Source: Chloroflexota bacterium
GTDB taxonomy: Bacteria; Chloroflexota; Anaerolineae; Anaerolineales; Anaerolineaceae
DNA: 49,763 nucleotides
NCBI GenBank assembly: GCA_012799995.1
Contig: JAAZKE010000042.1
Span: forward strand, 1 to 49,763
Reading direction: 5' to 3'
Position numbers and translations under genes: made by a program. Below, piece after piece: positions 7,516 to 15,667 of this stretch; the stretch's first letter is position 1; each line of letters opens with the position of its first letter. The notes beneath the pieces are model-generated. The model was not told the DNA's origin. It searched no databases and worked only from the letters and a program-made list of their open reading frames with translations.

Positions 7516-9006
7516 ATGGTCAATTATTCAGCATTGCAAAATGGCAGCGATGTCCGCGGAATCGCCATGGAGGGAGTCGAAGGGGAACCAGTCAATCTGT
7601 CGCCGGAAGCGGTTTCTGACATTGCTTATGCCTTTGTAAAATGGCTGGGAAAACGGTTGGGCAAAAGCCCTTCAACACTGAAAATTGCAGTTGGCAAAGA
7701 TTCCAGATTATCAGGCCCTTCGTTGACTGAGGCAGCGCTGGCGGGCATCACGGATGGCGGTGCGAGCGCGGAAGATTGTGGGCTGGCATCCACACCGGCT
7801 ATGTTTATGGCGACGATCTTCCCTGAGGCAGGTTTTGATGGCGCGATTATGATCACCGCCAGTCACCTTCCCTGGAACCGCAATGGCATGAAGTTTTTCG
7901 CCAATGGGACAGGGTTGGAAAAATTTGATATCAGCGCGCTGCTGGAAACTGCCATCGAAGAAAAAAGCGTCATGCAGCGCAGCGAGCAAAAACAGTTTGA
8001 TATTATGACGCCATATGCCGCACATCTGCGGGAAATCATTAAAACAGGAATCAAAGTAAAAAGGGATCGTCCGCTGGAAGGGTTCAAGATCGCAGTTGAT
8101 GCCGGCAATGGGGCTGGAGGGTTCTTTGCCAGAGATGTGCTGGAAGTGCTGGGTGCGGATATCTCCGCCAGTCGCTATCTTGAACCGGATGGACACTTCC
8201 CTAATCATGCGCCCAACCCAGAGAACAGCCAGGTGATGGAAATTGCCCGGCAGATGGTACTGGAGAATGGCTGCGATCTTGGGATCGTCTTTGACACTGA
8301 TGTGGATCGCTCCGCTGCGGTGGACGAAACCGGTTCAATTTTGAGCCGCAATCGCCTGATTGGGCTGCTGGCAAAGATTGTTTCCGAGTCAAACCCCGGA
8401 TGCACAATCGTGACAGATTCCGTCACTTCAGACCATCTGACACGCTTTATTGAAGGACTTGGCTGCGTCCATCATCGCTTTAAGCGCGGTTATCGCAATG
8501 TAATTAATGAAGCGATTCGGCTGAATAACCAGGGAGTGAATGCGCCGTTGGCAATTGAAACTTCGGGACATTGCGCAATCCGTGACAATTACTTCCTCGA
8601 TGACGGTGCGTATGTTGCAGCGCTGCTGGTAATTGAAACCGTCAACGCCCGTCATAACGGGCAAACGTTGTCCGCGATGATTAAAGAGCTTAAAGATCCG
8701 CTGGAGGCGGTTGAATATCGGTTGAAAATCAACGCTGATGATTACAAACGCTATGCAGATGATGTCCTGCGAGAAGTCAAAGCTTATCTTCCGACTCAGG
8801 CCGCCTGGCGCATGGCTCCTGACAATTATGAGGGCGTGCGTGTTACAGTACCAGTACATAAAGGCTGGTTTTTACTGCGGATGTCACTGCACGACCCATT
8901 GATGCCACTAAATATCGAAAGCGATTTAGAGAGCGGTGTTGACAGGATTTACACAGAATTGAAATCTTTCCTCAAATCATTTCCCAAGCTTGAGCTGCCA
9001 AAATAA
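7516..9006 (+). CDS. Alpha-D-phosphohexomutase (phosphoglucomutase/phosphomannomutase family)
   Basis: This enzyme interconverts sugar 1- and 6-phosphates through a phosphoserine. The four family signatures are in order: the active-site loop TASHLPWNRNGMKFF with phosphoserine Ser116; the metal loop DTDVDRSA with Asp260, Asp262 and Asp264; the sugar-binding loop ETSGHCAI; and the phosphate loop NYEGVRVTVP near the C-terminus. The length (496) is normal. The metal loop has DVDRS rather than the common D-D-R. Substrate (glucose, mannose or both) cannot be fixed from sequence. Glycogen (glgC, glgP) and GDP-mannose (gmd) genes in the window make both plausible. The ATG follows GAGGTGAC. The gene is monocistronic, with its own promoter and terminator. 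Confidence 0.93.
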   Translation: MVNYSALQNGSDVRGIAMEGVEGEPVNLSPEAVSDIAYAFVKWLGKRLGKSPSTLKIAVGKDSRLSGPSLTEAALAGITDGGASAEDCGLASTPAMFMATIFPEAGFDGAIMITASHLPWNRNGMKFFANGTGLEKFDISALLETAIEEKSVMQRSEQKQFDIMTPYAAHLREIIKTGIKVKRDRPLEGFKIAVDAGNGAGGFFARDVLEVLGADISASRYLEPDGHFPNHAPNPENSQVMEIARQMVLENGCDLGIVFDTDVDRSAAVDETGSILSRNRLIGLLAKIVSESNPGCTIVTDSVTSDHLTRFIEGLGCVHHRFKRGYRNVINEAIRLNNQGVNAPLAIETSGHCAIRDNYFLDDGAYVAALLVIETVNARHNGQTLSAMIKELKDPLEAVEYRLKINADDYKRYADDVLREVKAYLPTQAAWRMAPDNYEGVRVTVPVHKGWFLLRMSLHDPLMPLNIESDLESGVDRIYTELKSFLKSFPKLELPK

Positions 9007-9046
9007 ATATCCGATCTGAGATTCGAACCCTGATTTAAATATGATA

Positions 9047-9068
9047 GAGCTGCAGAATTCTGCAGCTC
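9047..9068. terminator. Perfect 22-bp palindrome between convergent genes, bidirectional terminator
   Basis: Positions 9047-9057 are the exact reverse complement of 9058-9068 (GAGCTGCAGAA with TTCTGCAGCTC). The right side is followed by CATTTTCTTTC, giving a usable T-rich tail on the plus strand. Read on the minus strand, AT-rich DNA follows. It sits 40 bases after the phosphohexomutase stop and 10 bases after the galE stop on the other strand. Confidence 0.75.
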
Positions 9069-9077
9069 CATTTTCTT

Positions 9078-10100
9078 TCAGTCCTTATGAGAGTAGTCTA
9101 AAATCGATTCGCGCAGTTTACCCCATTCCAGCGCAGTGCGAATCCCGTCATCAATGGTCAGTTCGGTCTGCCATCCCAGCAGTTTCTTCGCCCGGTCCGC
9201 ATTGGCAAACGCCCCGGCAACATCCCCCGGACGGGGATCAGAAAATCGAACGTTCAACTTTTGACCATAGACCCGTTCAAATGCCGCCACCAGTTCAATC
9301 ACGGTAACGCCGGTACCGCGGCCAAGGTTGATCACCAGATAGTTCGTATCCGGGTCATCGTTGCGCTCAAAAGCCTCGTCAAATTCAGTCAATGCCTTCA
9401 CATGCGCCTGTGCCAGATCCCAGACGTGGATGTAATCTCTGACACCCGAGCCATCGCGGGTTGGCCAGTTCGCACCGGTAATCGTAAAAGCTTCCTGTTT
9501 CCCCATCGCGGTATCCACCAGTTTTCCAAGCACATGGGAGGGAAACTGAACATGAATTCCCGAGCGCATTTTCGGATCAGCCCCAATTGGGTTGAAATAG
9601 CGCAACGCGATCCCTCTCATGCCATAAGCATCACAGGTATCACCCAGCACCATCTCCATAATATATTTGGTGCGCGAATAGGGACTGTTTGGCGCCAGTG
9701 GGGACTCTTCAGTCACCATGAAGTTATCGACTTTATCATAAATCGCTGCCGAAGAACTGAACACAATCCGTTTGCAGCCCAATTCGTTCAAATAATGGAA
9801 AAGCTCATTCGATTTCGAGACGTTCTCGCGATAGTATTCGTAAGGTTTACTGACTGACTCCGGGACAACAATCAACGCAGCACAGTGGAGGGTAGCATAA
9901 ATATCAGGATGTTCTTTAAAAATCTGCCTGAGCAGTTGCCTGTCAGCGATATCCCCCTGATAAAAAATCCTCCCTTTGGTGAATTCAGGACGTCCGGTTA
10001 CCAGTGAATCCAGAATCACGGCTTGATGCCCGGCATCCTGCAAGGCGGAAACCACGGTTGAACCAATGTAGCCTGCACCACCGGTCACTAAAAATTTCAT
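9078..10100 (-). CDS. galE: UDP-glucose 4-epimerase
   Basis: This extended short-chain dehydrogenase interconverts UDP-glucose and UDP-galactose with bound NAD+. Residues 6-14 give the nucleotide motif TGGAGYIGS, Ser116-118 provide the catalytic serine, and the Y-x3-K pair is Tyr141 and Lys145 in YSRTK. The C-terminal half has the RYFNPIGADP and GSGVRDYIHVWDLA motifs typical of GalE. At 340 residues it is full length. Its ATG overlaps the stop of the upstream glycosyltransferase by one base (TAATG), with GAGGAAA as ribosome site inside that gene, so the two are translationally coupled. It probably supplies galactose donors for the envelope glycans built by neighbours. Confidence 0.95.
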   Translation of the reverse strand: MKFLVTGGAGYIGSTVVSALQDAGHQAVILDSLVTGRPEFTKGRIFYQGDIADRQLLRQIFKEHPDIYATLHCAALIVVPESVSKPYEYYRENVSKSNELFHYLNELGCKRIVFSSSAAIYDKVDNFMVTEESPLAPNSPYSRTKYIMEMVLGDTCDAYGMRGIALRYFNPIGADPKMRSGIHVQFPSHVLGKLVDTAMGKQEAFTITGANWPTRDGSGVRDYIHVWDLAQAHVKALTEFDEAFERNDDPDTNYLVINLGRGTGVTVIELVAAFERVYGQKLNVRFSDPRPGDVAGAFANADRAKKLLGWQTELTIDDGIRTALEWGKLRESILDYSHKD

Positions 10101-11068
10101 TATATTTCCTCTTCCCCTTCTGTTTCAACTTTCCCTGAACCCAGATATTTCGATTTGATGACAAATACCGGCCGGTTTTTTACTTCCTGGAAAATATAGC
10201 CAACATATACACCAATGAAACCCAACAGGATCATCAAGACGCCTGCCACAATCAGCAGCATGAACATCAGGGATGACCAGCCAGGCGCGAGCAGATGGCT
10301 CCGTCCGCTCACCCAGAAGGATAAAACATAAATTGCTTCGAATAATGCCAGAAAGAGAAAAACCACGCCAACGCTCATGCCGATGTAGAGCGGTGCCAGT
10401 GAAAAGGAAAAAACTGCATCCGAAGCCAGACGGAACATCTTTTTCAGCGAATATTTGGATTCTCCCGCCAGCCGTGGCGCGGTGGTAAAGGGCAAAATCA
10501 CCGATCGGAATCCCAGCCATGAGATCATCCCCCGCAGAAAACGATGATACTCCGGCATCCCCAGCAGATTCTCCAGCACCTGGCGCGAGATCAGGCGAAA
10601 ATCCGCCCCACCCGGCAGAGTGTTAGTGTCACTGATCTTGTTCAGCAGACGATAAAACAAGCCGGAAGTGGAACGTTTGAACCAACTCTCTTTGCCGGAA
10701 TCAACCCGCTGCGTCATCACGATGTCATAGCCACTCTCCGCCAGCGCCAGCATTTCGGTAATCAACGTCGGCGGATGCTGTCCATCACCATCCATGGTGA
10801 TTACAAAATCCCCGTTGGCATTTTCGAGCCCGGCACACAGAGCCGCCTGATGGCCGAAATTTCGGCTCAATTCAATAATGCCCAAACGCTCATCCTGCCG
10901 TGCCAGCGATTCCAGTTTCAATTGAGTACCATCTTTGGAGCCATCATTGACAAAAATGATCTCAAAATCATATCCCAATGGATCGATTGACGCAGTCAAT
11001 TCCGCGTAAAAACGTTCGACCACAGATTCTTCGTTGTAAAGGGGGATAACCAGGGAGACGGTTTTCAT
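10100..11068 (-). CDS. Polyprenyl-phosphate glycosyltransferase, GT2 family (GtrB/DPM1-like)
   Basis: Residues 1-215 form a GT-A domain with SLVIPLYNEE at the N-terminus, FVNDGSKDGT (39-48) and the metal motif DGDGQHP (93-99). The segment TLPGGADFRLISRQV is typical of the GtrB/ArnC group, which transfer a sugar from UDP or GDP donors to undecaprenyl phosphate. Two membrane helices (about 228-251 and 264-291) anchor it. A GTG at 11116 would add 16 residues, but it lies only a few bases after a consensus TATAAT (11124-11119, minus strand), so I start at the ATG at 11068, immediately before MKTVSLVIP. The one-base overlap with galE suggests joint expression. Confidence 0.9.
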   Translation of the reverse strand: MKTVSLVIPLYNEESVVERFYAELTASIDPLGYDFEIIFVNDGSKDGTQLKLESLARQDERLGIIELSRNFGHQAALCAGLENANGDFVITMDGDGQHPPTLITEMLALAESGYDIVMTQRVDSGKESWFKRSTSGLFYRLLNKISDTNTLPGGADFRLISRQVLENLLGMPEYHRFLRGMISWLGFRSVILPFTTAPRLAGESKYSLKKMFRLASDAVFSFSLAPLYIGMSVGVVFLFLALFEAIYVLSFWVSGRSHLLAPGWSSLMFMLLIVAGVLMILLGFIGVYVGYIFQEVKNRPVFVIKSKYLGSGKVETEGEEEI

Positions 11069-11163
11069 AAACCAGCTGTTTTCTTTTTTCCCGTTTCGTA
11101 AGTAAAAATTCTTCACCCATTATACTATGCCAGGGTGGTCAAGACGCTGCGCTCCTGACACAC

Positions 11164-13410
11164 TCAGGATTTTGCCTGCGACTTGCGGATTTTCGAAAGT
11201 GAGACAATCAGCCGTTTGGTGGCACCATTTTTAAAGCGCACCTGCACGACTTCCTCGCCATCTTCAATCACGCTTTCCATAACCGTCCCCTCACCCCACA
11301 TCGGATGTTCCACCACATCCTGCGCTTCAAATTTGCGTTCGACAATCGCTTTGGCAGCGGCAGCCGTAGTCGCTTTATAGGCAGGAAATGCCTGCCGAAT
11401 GGAATCCGCCCACTGCGGACGGCTCTCCCAACGCGAAGCGGGTATATAAGACATCCGTTCACCCGAAAGTCCGGAAAATGAGGCAGCGGTGGAAATAACA
11501 AGCTCATTGGGAAGATAGGAGAGGAATCGAGATGGAATATTGATTTCCGGCGAACCGTAAGTCATCCGTCTGACAGCACGAACCAGCGTCAGGTTATTGC
11601 GAGCGCGTGTTATCCCCACGTAAAACAGCCGGCGTTCCTCCGCCATTTCCTCTGGGTCGTCCAGGCTGCGGGCATGCGGTAGAATGCCATCGTCCAGTCC
11701 CACGATGAAGATATTGTTAAACTCCAACCCTTTTACGGCATGCAGTGTCATCAGCGTCGGCACATTGGTAGTTTCGGAGATCGTATCCTGGTCAGAAACC
11801 AGCGCCAAATTCTGCAGGAACTCCGCCAGCCCGCGTTCCTGATACTCGAACGCCATCCGCTTGAGCTCTTCCACGTTTTCCCATCGGTCAATCTCCGCGT
11901 CATCCTCTTCGCGGATGAACGGCTCATAACCGGTATCGCGGATGATCGTATCCATCAGGTCAGTGATCTGATCATCGCGCTCCCATTGTTCGCGCCAGGC
12001 GACCACCCGCGCGCCGAAATCTGCCAGGGGCAGCGCTGCCCGCCCCATCTCCGGATAGAAGACAGAATCGGGGCCGTACCTTCCCAAATCCAGCAGCACT
12101 TCACCGATCGTTCGGCTACTCTCAAGCGCAGACAGACGAAGGTTTGAAATCGCTTTCTCTCCAATTCCGCGCGTTGGCACGTTGATGATCCGAAGAAGGC
12201 TCACTTCATCCAGCGGGTTGTAAACCACCCGTAAGAAGGCGATCATATCCTTCACTTCGCGCCGCCCGTAGAAGCGCTGCGCACCGACCAGTCGATACCC
12301 CATCCCGCGATAGAGAAACGCATCTTCGAGCAGGCGGGACTGGGCATTAGTGCGGTAAAGAATCGCGAAATCCTCCCCTTTGGCATTGCCATTAGCGATC
12401 AGCTGGGAAATCGTATCCACTACGTAACGCGCTTCCATCCGATCATCTTCCGCTTCATACACGATCACCTTGTTGCCTTTGCCCCGATCAGAAAAAAGCT
12501 TTTTCGGCGTACGGTTCTGGTTATGATCGATGACAGCGCGGGCTGCGTCCAGCACGTTTTGTGTGGATCGGTAATTCTGCTCCAACAAAATCTTCTGAAG
12601 GTCCGGAAAATCCTTCTCAAACTGCAGTACATTGCGATAATCAGCGCCACGCCAGCGATAAATCGACTGATCTTCGTCGCCAACCGCAAACAGATTGCCA
12701 TTGACACTGGAAAATTGTTTCAACAGTTCATATTGAACGGTATTGGTATCCTGAAATTCATCCACCAGCACATGGCGGAAGCGGTTGCCATACTTTTGCC
12801 GTACGTCTTCATTATCGTGCAGCAGCTTCCAGCAATACAGCAGCATATCATCAAAATCGACCGCATTGCTCTTCTGCAGCAACAGCTGATATTGTTCATA
12901 GATGCGGAAGATTGTTTCCTCCCGGTAATTACTGCGCACGAAATCAGCTGGAAATTGCAGGTTATTTTTGGCTTTGGAGATTTCGCCCTGCACGCTGCCG
13001 GGGCGGAAGGTTTTATCGTTCAAATTGAGATCACGGATTACACGTTTGATCAACGACTGCTGGTCATCTGAATCCATAATGACGAAGTTATGGTCAAAGG
13101 GCAGATATTCAGCTTCACGACGCAGGATTCTGCCGCATATCGCATGGAATGTACCCAGCCACATTGTGCCTTTCAGTTGCAGTTCCAGCAGATCTTCAAC
13201 GCGATCCTGCATCTCCCGGGCTGCTTTATTGGTAAAGGTAACCGCCATAATTTCATAAGGGCGCACCGACTTTTCACGAATCAGATAGACAATCCGTTGC
13301 GTCAGTACGCGCGTTTTGCCGGAGCCAGGCCCCGCCAATACCAGCGTCGCGCCATCGGGAGCAGTCACTGCTTCATATTGCCGTGGATTTAATGTGTCAA
13401 GATAGTTCAT
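11164..13410 (-). CDS. pcrA: ATP-dependent DNA helicase PcrA/UvrD
   Basis: This superfamily 1A 3'-5' helicase acts in excision repair, replication restart and removal of RecA filaments. Seen in order: the Q-motif region LNPRQYEAV, Walker A AGPGSGKT (26-33), motif Ia AVTFTNKAAREM, motif II VDEFQDTN, motif III GDEDQSIYRWRGAD, motif IV EQNYRST, motif V TLHAVKGLEF and motif VI EERRLFYVGITRA. A C-terminal Tudor-like segment (DVVEHPMWGEGTVM) is typical of PcrA. I choose ATG 13410 over GTG 13416 because AAGGGTGG lies at a better distance from the ATG. The first codons lie inside the end of mutY (14-bp overlap), so the two repair proteins are coupled. Confidence 0.95.
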   Translation of the reverse strand: MNYLDTLNPRQYEAVTAPDGATLVLAGPGSGKTRVLTQRIVYLIREKSVRPYEIMAVTFTNKAAREMQDRVEDLLELQLKGTMWLGTFHAICGRILRREAEYLPFDHNFVIMDSDDQQSLIKRVIRDLNLNDKTFRPGSVQGEISKAKNNLQFPADFVRSNYREETIFRIYEQYQLLLQKSNAVDFDDMLLYCWKLLHDNEDVRQKYGNRFRHVLVDEFQDTNTVQYELLKQFSSVNGNLFAVGDEDQSIYRWRGADYRNVLQFEKDFPDLQKILLEQNYRSTQNVLDAARAVIDHNQNRTPKKLFSDRGKGNKVIVYEAEDDRMEARYVVDTISQLIANGNAKGEDFAILYRTNAQSRLLEDAFLYRGMGYRLVGAQRFYGRREVKDMIAFLRVVYNPLDEVSLLRIINVPTRGIGEKAISNLRLSALESSRTIGEVLLDLGRYGPDSVFYPEMGRAALPLADFGARVVAWREQWERDDQITDLMDTIIRDTGYEPFIREEDDAEIDRWENVEELKRMAFEYQERGLAEFLQNLALVSDQDTISETTNVPTLMTLHAVKGLEFNNIFIVGLDDGILPHARSLDDPEEMAEERRLFYVGITRARNNLTLVRAVRRMTYGSPEINIPSRFLSYLPNELVISTAASFSGLSGERMSYIPASRWESRPQWADSIRQAFPAYKATTAAAAKAIVERKFEAQDVVEHPMWGEGTVMESVIEDGEEVVQVRFKNGATKRLIVSLSKIRKSQAKS

Positions 13411-14470
13411 TTCCACCCTTTTCCATCAATTTCCGGCTGATCTGCCGGTCAATTTTTCCCATCGGGTAATCCATCAATGATGCAATCGGCACCCAGCGCA
13501 GCTGTTGCGCTTCTTTTGCCAGCGGTTCATCCAGCGCAGTACACAGGAAGGCATGCAAGGTGACGCGAAAATGGGTATAGGCATGTCTGTAAACACCAAA
13601 TTCAGCGTTAATCTCAATGCGCGCGCCCAGTTCTTCCATAATCTCGCGCTCCAGGCAGACTTCCAGCGACTCACCCTTTTCCTGCTTGCCTCCCGGAAAC
13701 TCCCATAAACCTGCCAGTAACCCTTTCGCAGGTCGCTGACAGATCAACACCAGATCGGGATCTCGCAGCATGACAGCAGCGGTGACCACATAGTGCGGGA
13801 TTGCTTCTTTTTTGAGAATCACCGGACGCGTGTCAACCGTTCCATTCCGGTAAGCCAGACAGTCTCGTTGCAGCGGACAAATGCCGCAGTCAGGTCGTTG
13901 GGGAACGCACACCAGCGATCCCAGATCCATCAGCGCTTCATGATAGTCACCCACATTCCCGGATGGCAGATTCTCTTCAGCCAGTTGTTGCAGTGCCTGC
14001 TCTGCCTGTTTCGTTCCCAACGGCAGTGCCAGGTCAAACAACCGCGCATAAATCCGACGAATATTGCCATCCAGTGCGGTTGTTCGTTCATTATAGCCAA
14101 TCGAAGCGATCGCCCCAGCTGTATAGGGCCCTACACCCGGCAGGCACTCAAGCACTCGCGAATCGTGCGGGATGATTCCCTGATATTTTTCCATCACCAG
14201 CCTGGCTGCTTTATGGAGGGAACGCGCCCGGCTGTAATAACCCAAACCTTCCCACATCCGCAACACCTCCTGCTCGTCGGCTTCCGCCAGGCTTTTCAAG
14301 TCCGGGAAACGCTCCATCCACCGATTGAAATAGGGGATGACGGTGTTTACACGGGTCTGTTGCAGCATAATCTCTGACACCCACACAGAATAGGGTGAGC
14401 GTCCTGCCCGCCAGGGAAGGTCACGTTTGTGCTTATAAAACCAATCGAGAAGATGCAGCTGAAATGTCAC
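13397..14470 (-). CDS. mutY: Adenine DNA glycosylase MutY with an intact C-terminal Nudix box
   Basis: MutY removes adenine mispaired with 8-oxoguanine. The N-terminal HhH-GPD domain has catalytic Glu33 (EIMLQQT), the hairpin LPGVGPYTAGAI and catalytic Asp134 in ALDGN. The [4Fe-4S] cluster is C188-x6-C195-x2-C198-x5-C204. The C-terminal MutT-like domain (about 228-345) carries a complete Nudix signature: G261-x5-E267-x7-REIMEE (275-280)-LG. In classical MutY this domain only recognises 8-oxoG and its Nudix catalytic residues are lost, so the intact box is notable. At 357 residues it is the usual length. It sits in a minus-strand run between a NIPSNAP-like gene and pcrA. Confidence 0.95.
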   Translation of the reverse strand: MTFQLHLLDWFYKHKRDLPWRAGRSPYSVWVSEIMLQQTRVNTVIPYFNRWMERFPDLKSLAEADEQEVLRMWEGLGYYSRARSLHKAARLVMEKYQGIIPHDSRVLECLPGVGPYTAGAIASIGYNERTTALDGNIRRIYARLFDLALPLGTKQAEQALQQLAEENLPSGNVGDYHEALMDLGSLVCVPQRPDCGICPLQRDCLAYRNGTVDTRPVILKKEAIPHYVVTAAVMLRDPDLVLICQRPAKGLLAGLWEFPGGKQEKGESLEVCLEREIMEELGARIEINAEFGVYRHAYTHFRVTLHAFLCTALDEPLAKEAQQLRWVPIASLMDYPMGKIDRQISRKLMEKGGNELS

Positions 14471-14503
14471 TGATCAGGTTCGGATTTGACCCGGTACGGG
14501 TCG

Positions 14504-14806
14504 TCAGAACTGAAAACCCTGCCGTGCAACCACCAATTTTGAGCTGAAGTTCAGGATAAAACGTTGCAGCTTTTCCTTCAGCTCCAACCATTCCGGTTTT
14601 GACAGGCGGCGTTCAGCCTCTGCCTCGTCCGGTAACAGCGCAGCAATCAAAACCTGAGGCTGCTCTCCGTAAAGGGTTGCCCAGGCATCGCTCAATTCAA
14701 ACCCCAGCCGATTCATATTCGGGATAAACTCGCGCACCAGAAAGTCAAAATATTCCTGCTCATGGTTCGGCAGAATATCCCAGGTCATGATCAGTTTAAG
14801 CGGCAC
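14504..14806 (-). CDS. Small NIPSNAP-like / dimeric alpha-beta barrel protein, function unknown
   Basis: One hundred residues with the alternating beta-alpha pattern of a ferredoxin-like dimeric alpha-beta barrel: a first strand LKLIMTWDI, a helix around EQEYFDFLVREFIPNMNRLG, a strand of YGEQPQVLIAALL and a long final helix. The resemblance to NIPSNAP or antibiotic-monooxygenase-like folds is by eye only. There are no cysteines, signal peptide or membrane segment. Its start lies within the last codons of the upstream MBL gene (11-bp overlap), and mutY follows 33 bases later. I do not recognise a function. Confidence 0.7.
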   Translation of the reverse strand: MPLKLIMTWDILPNHEQEYFDFLVREFIPNMNRLGFELSDAWATLYGEQPQVLIAALLPDEAEAERRLSKPEWLELKEKLQRFILNFSSKLVVARQGFQF

Positions 14807-15479
14807 CCGATTCTCCGTTCTCCACCGCTTCTACTTCAGAACCGCTCAAGGGGTGATTCAGGATGACGATTTTTGTTTCTTCCGGCAGTTGATTCAGGTT
14901 GGGAATTTTCAAAGTGTCAAGCACGTTTTCGGTCTGAGAAATGCCCATTTCTTTCAGGAATTTGCCAATCGGATCAAGTTCAATTTTGGACAATGGATCA
15001 AAATAGTGCATTGGCAACACGATATTCGGCTTCATCTGGCTGATCAGCTCCACCGCTTTGGAGGTGTTGAGCGCTCCGCCCCCGCCAATCGGCACCATCA
15101 ATACATGTACGGTTCCGAATTCTTCAATTTCCGAGTTGGTAGGAATGCGGTTGATATTCCCCAGATGACCAACGAAGATGCCATTGTATTCAATGACGTA
15201 GATCGTATTCTTTTTACCTTCAAAATCACCGCTGCGGATGCCATTGATAAAAATATTGTTGATTTCGTATTCGCCCGGGCCGTCAATCACAAACGGATCG
15301 CCCTTGATTGCCGGGAGATAGCTGTGCCCGGGAAGCGTAGAACTGCACGTTACAATATCTGCTTTCAACTTGAGTGGCTCAAACCCTACTACCGAATGAT
15401 TATATGGGTCGCAGACCACACTTCCCATCCCTCTTTCGCTGATTCTGAAACAGGAATGACCGTACCAGGTTATATCCAT
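14796..15479 (-). CDS. MBL-fold (UlaG-like) protein with a degenerate metal site
   Basis: This 227-residue protein opens with MDITWYGHSCFRI, the hallmark of the UlaG/YtnP-like branch of the metallo-beta-lactamase fold. It also contains FVIDGPGEYEI, the VGHLGNIN segment and PMHYFDP, which correspond to later metal-ligand regions. The central motif, expected near residues 44-52 as an H-x-H-x-D/G-H pattern, reads TCSSTLPGH; two of the three histidines are replaced by Ser and Leu. It may be a non-catalytic or altered-metal member. The ATG follows GGAGGAT. It is first in the minus-strand run that continues with the NIPSNAP-like gene, mutY and pcrA, and has a promoter at 15507-15536. Confidence 0.85.
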   Translation of the reverse strand: MDITWYGHSCFRISERGMGSVVCDPYNHSVVGFEPLKLKADIVTCSSTLPGHSYLPAIKGDPFVIDGPGEYEINNIFINGIRSGDFEGKKNTIYVIEYNGIFVGHLGNINRIPTNSEIEEFGTVHVLMVPIGGGGALNTSKAVELISQMKPNIVLPMHYFDPLSKIELDPIGKFLKEMGISQTENVLDTLKIPNLNQLPEETKIVILNHPLSGSEVEAVENGESGAA

Positions 15480-15506
15480 CTATCCTCCAAACAATCTATC
15501 CTGCTT

Positions 15507-15536
15507 ATTATACCCGTTTCGGCTTGATCGCGTCAG
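15507..15536 (-). promoter_or_regulatory. Promoter of the MBL-NIPSNAP-mutY-pcrA run
   Basis: On the minus strand, CTGACG (15536-15531) and consensus TATAAT (15512-15507) are separated by 18 bases. Transcription would start about 20 bases before the MBL ATG. The -10 is perfect; the -35 matches four of six positions. Confidence 0.5.
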
Positions 15537-15609
15537 TTTATTGGCACAAATCTGAGAAGCCTATCTGGAAATACCCGGAACCTCTCTTTTTCAGAATATC
15601 AAGATTGGT

Positions 15610-15641
15610 AAAAAAGAAAAGCCCAGCAAAATCGCTGAGCG
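15610..15641 (-). terminator. Intrinsic terminator after the UPF0316 gene
   Basis: On the minus strand GCTCAGC (15640-15634) pairs with GCTGGGC (15627-15621), with one G-T pair, over a 6-base loop, followed by TTTTCTTTTTT. It ends the UPF0316 transcript before the MBL promoter. Confidence 0.8.
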
Positions 15642-15667
15642 TGTCAATTGCAATCCGCAAGGCGGTA

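Noticed and set aside
9261-9857. Plus-strand open frame of 198 codons antisense to galE
   Set aside because: His/Arg-rich composition typical of antisense frames; galE on the other strand is fully conserved.
11069-11116. GTG start of the GT2 gene at 11116
   Set aside because: It falls directly after a TATAAT on the same strand and would leave no leader; the ATG at 11068 begins the conserved GT-A fold.
14787-15527. Plus-strand open frame of 246 codons opposite the MBL gene
   Set aside because: No ribosome site or known motif; it overlaps the whole MBL gene and its promoter.
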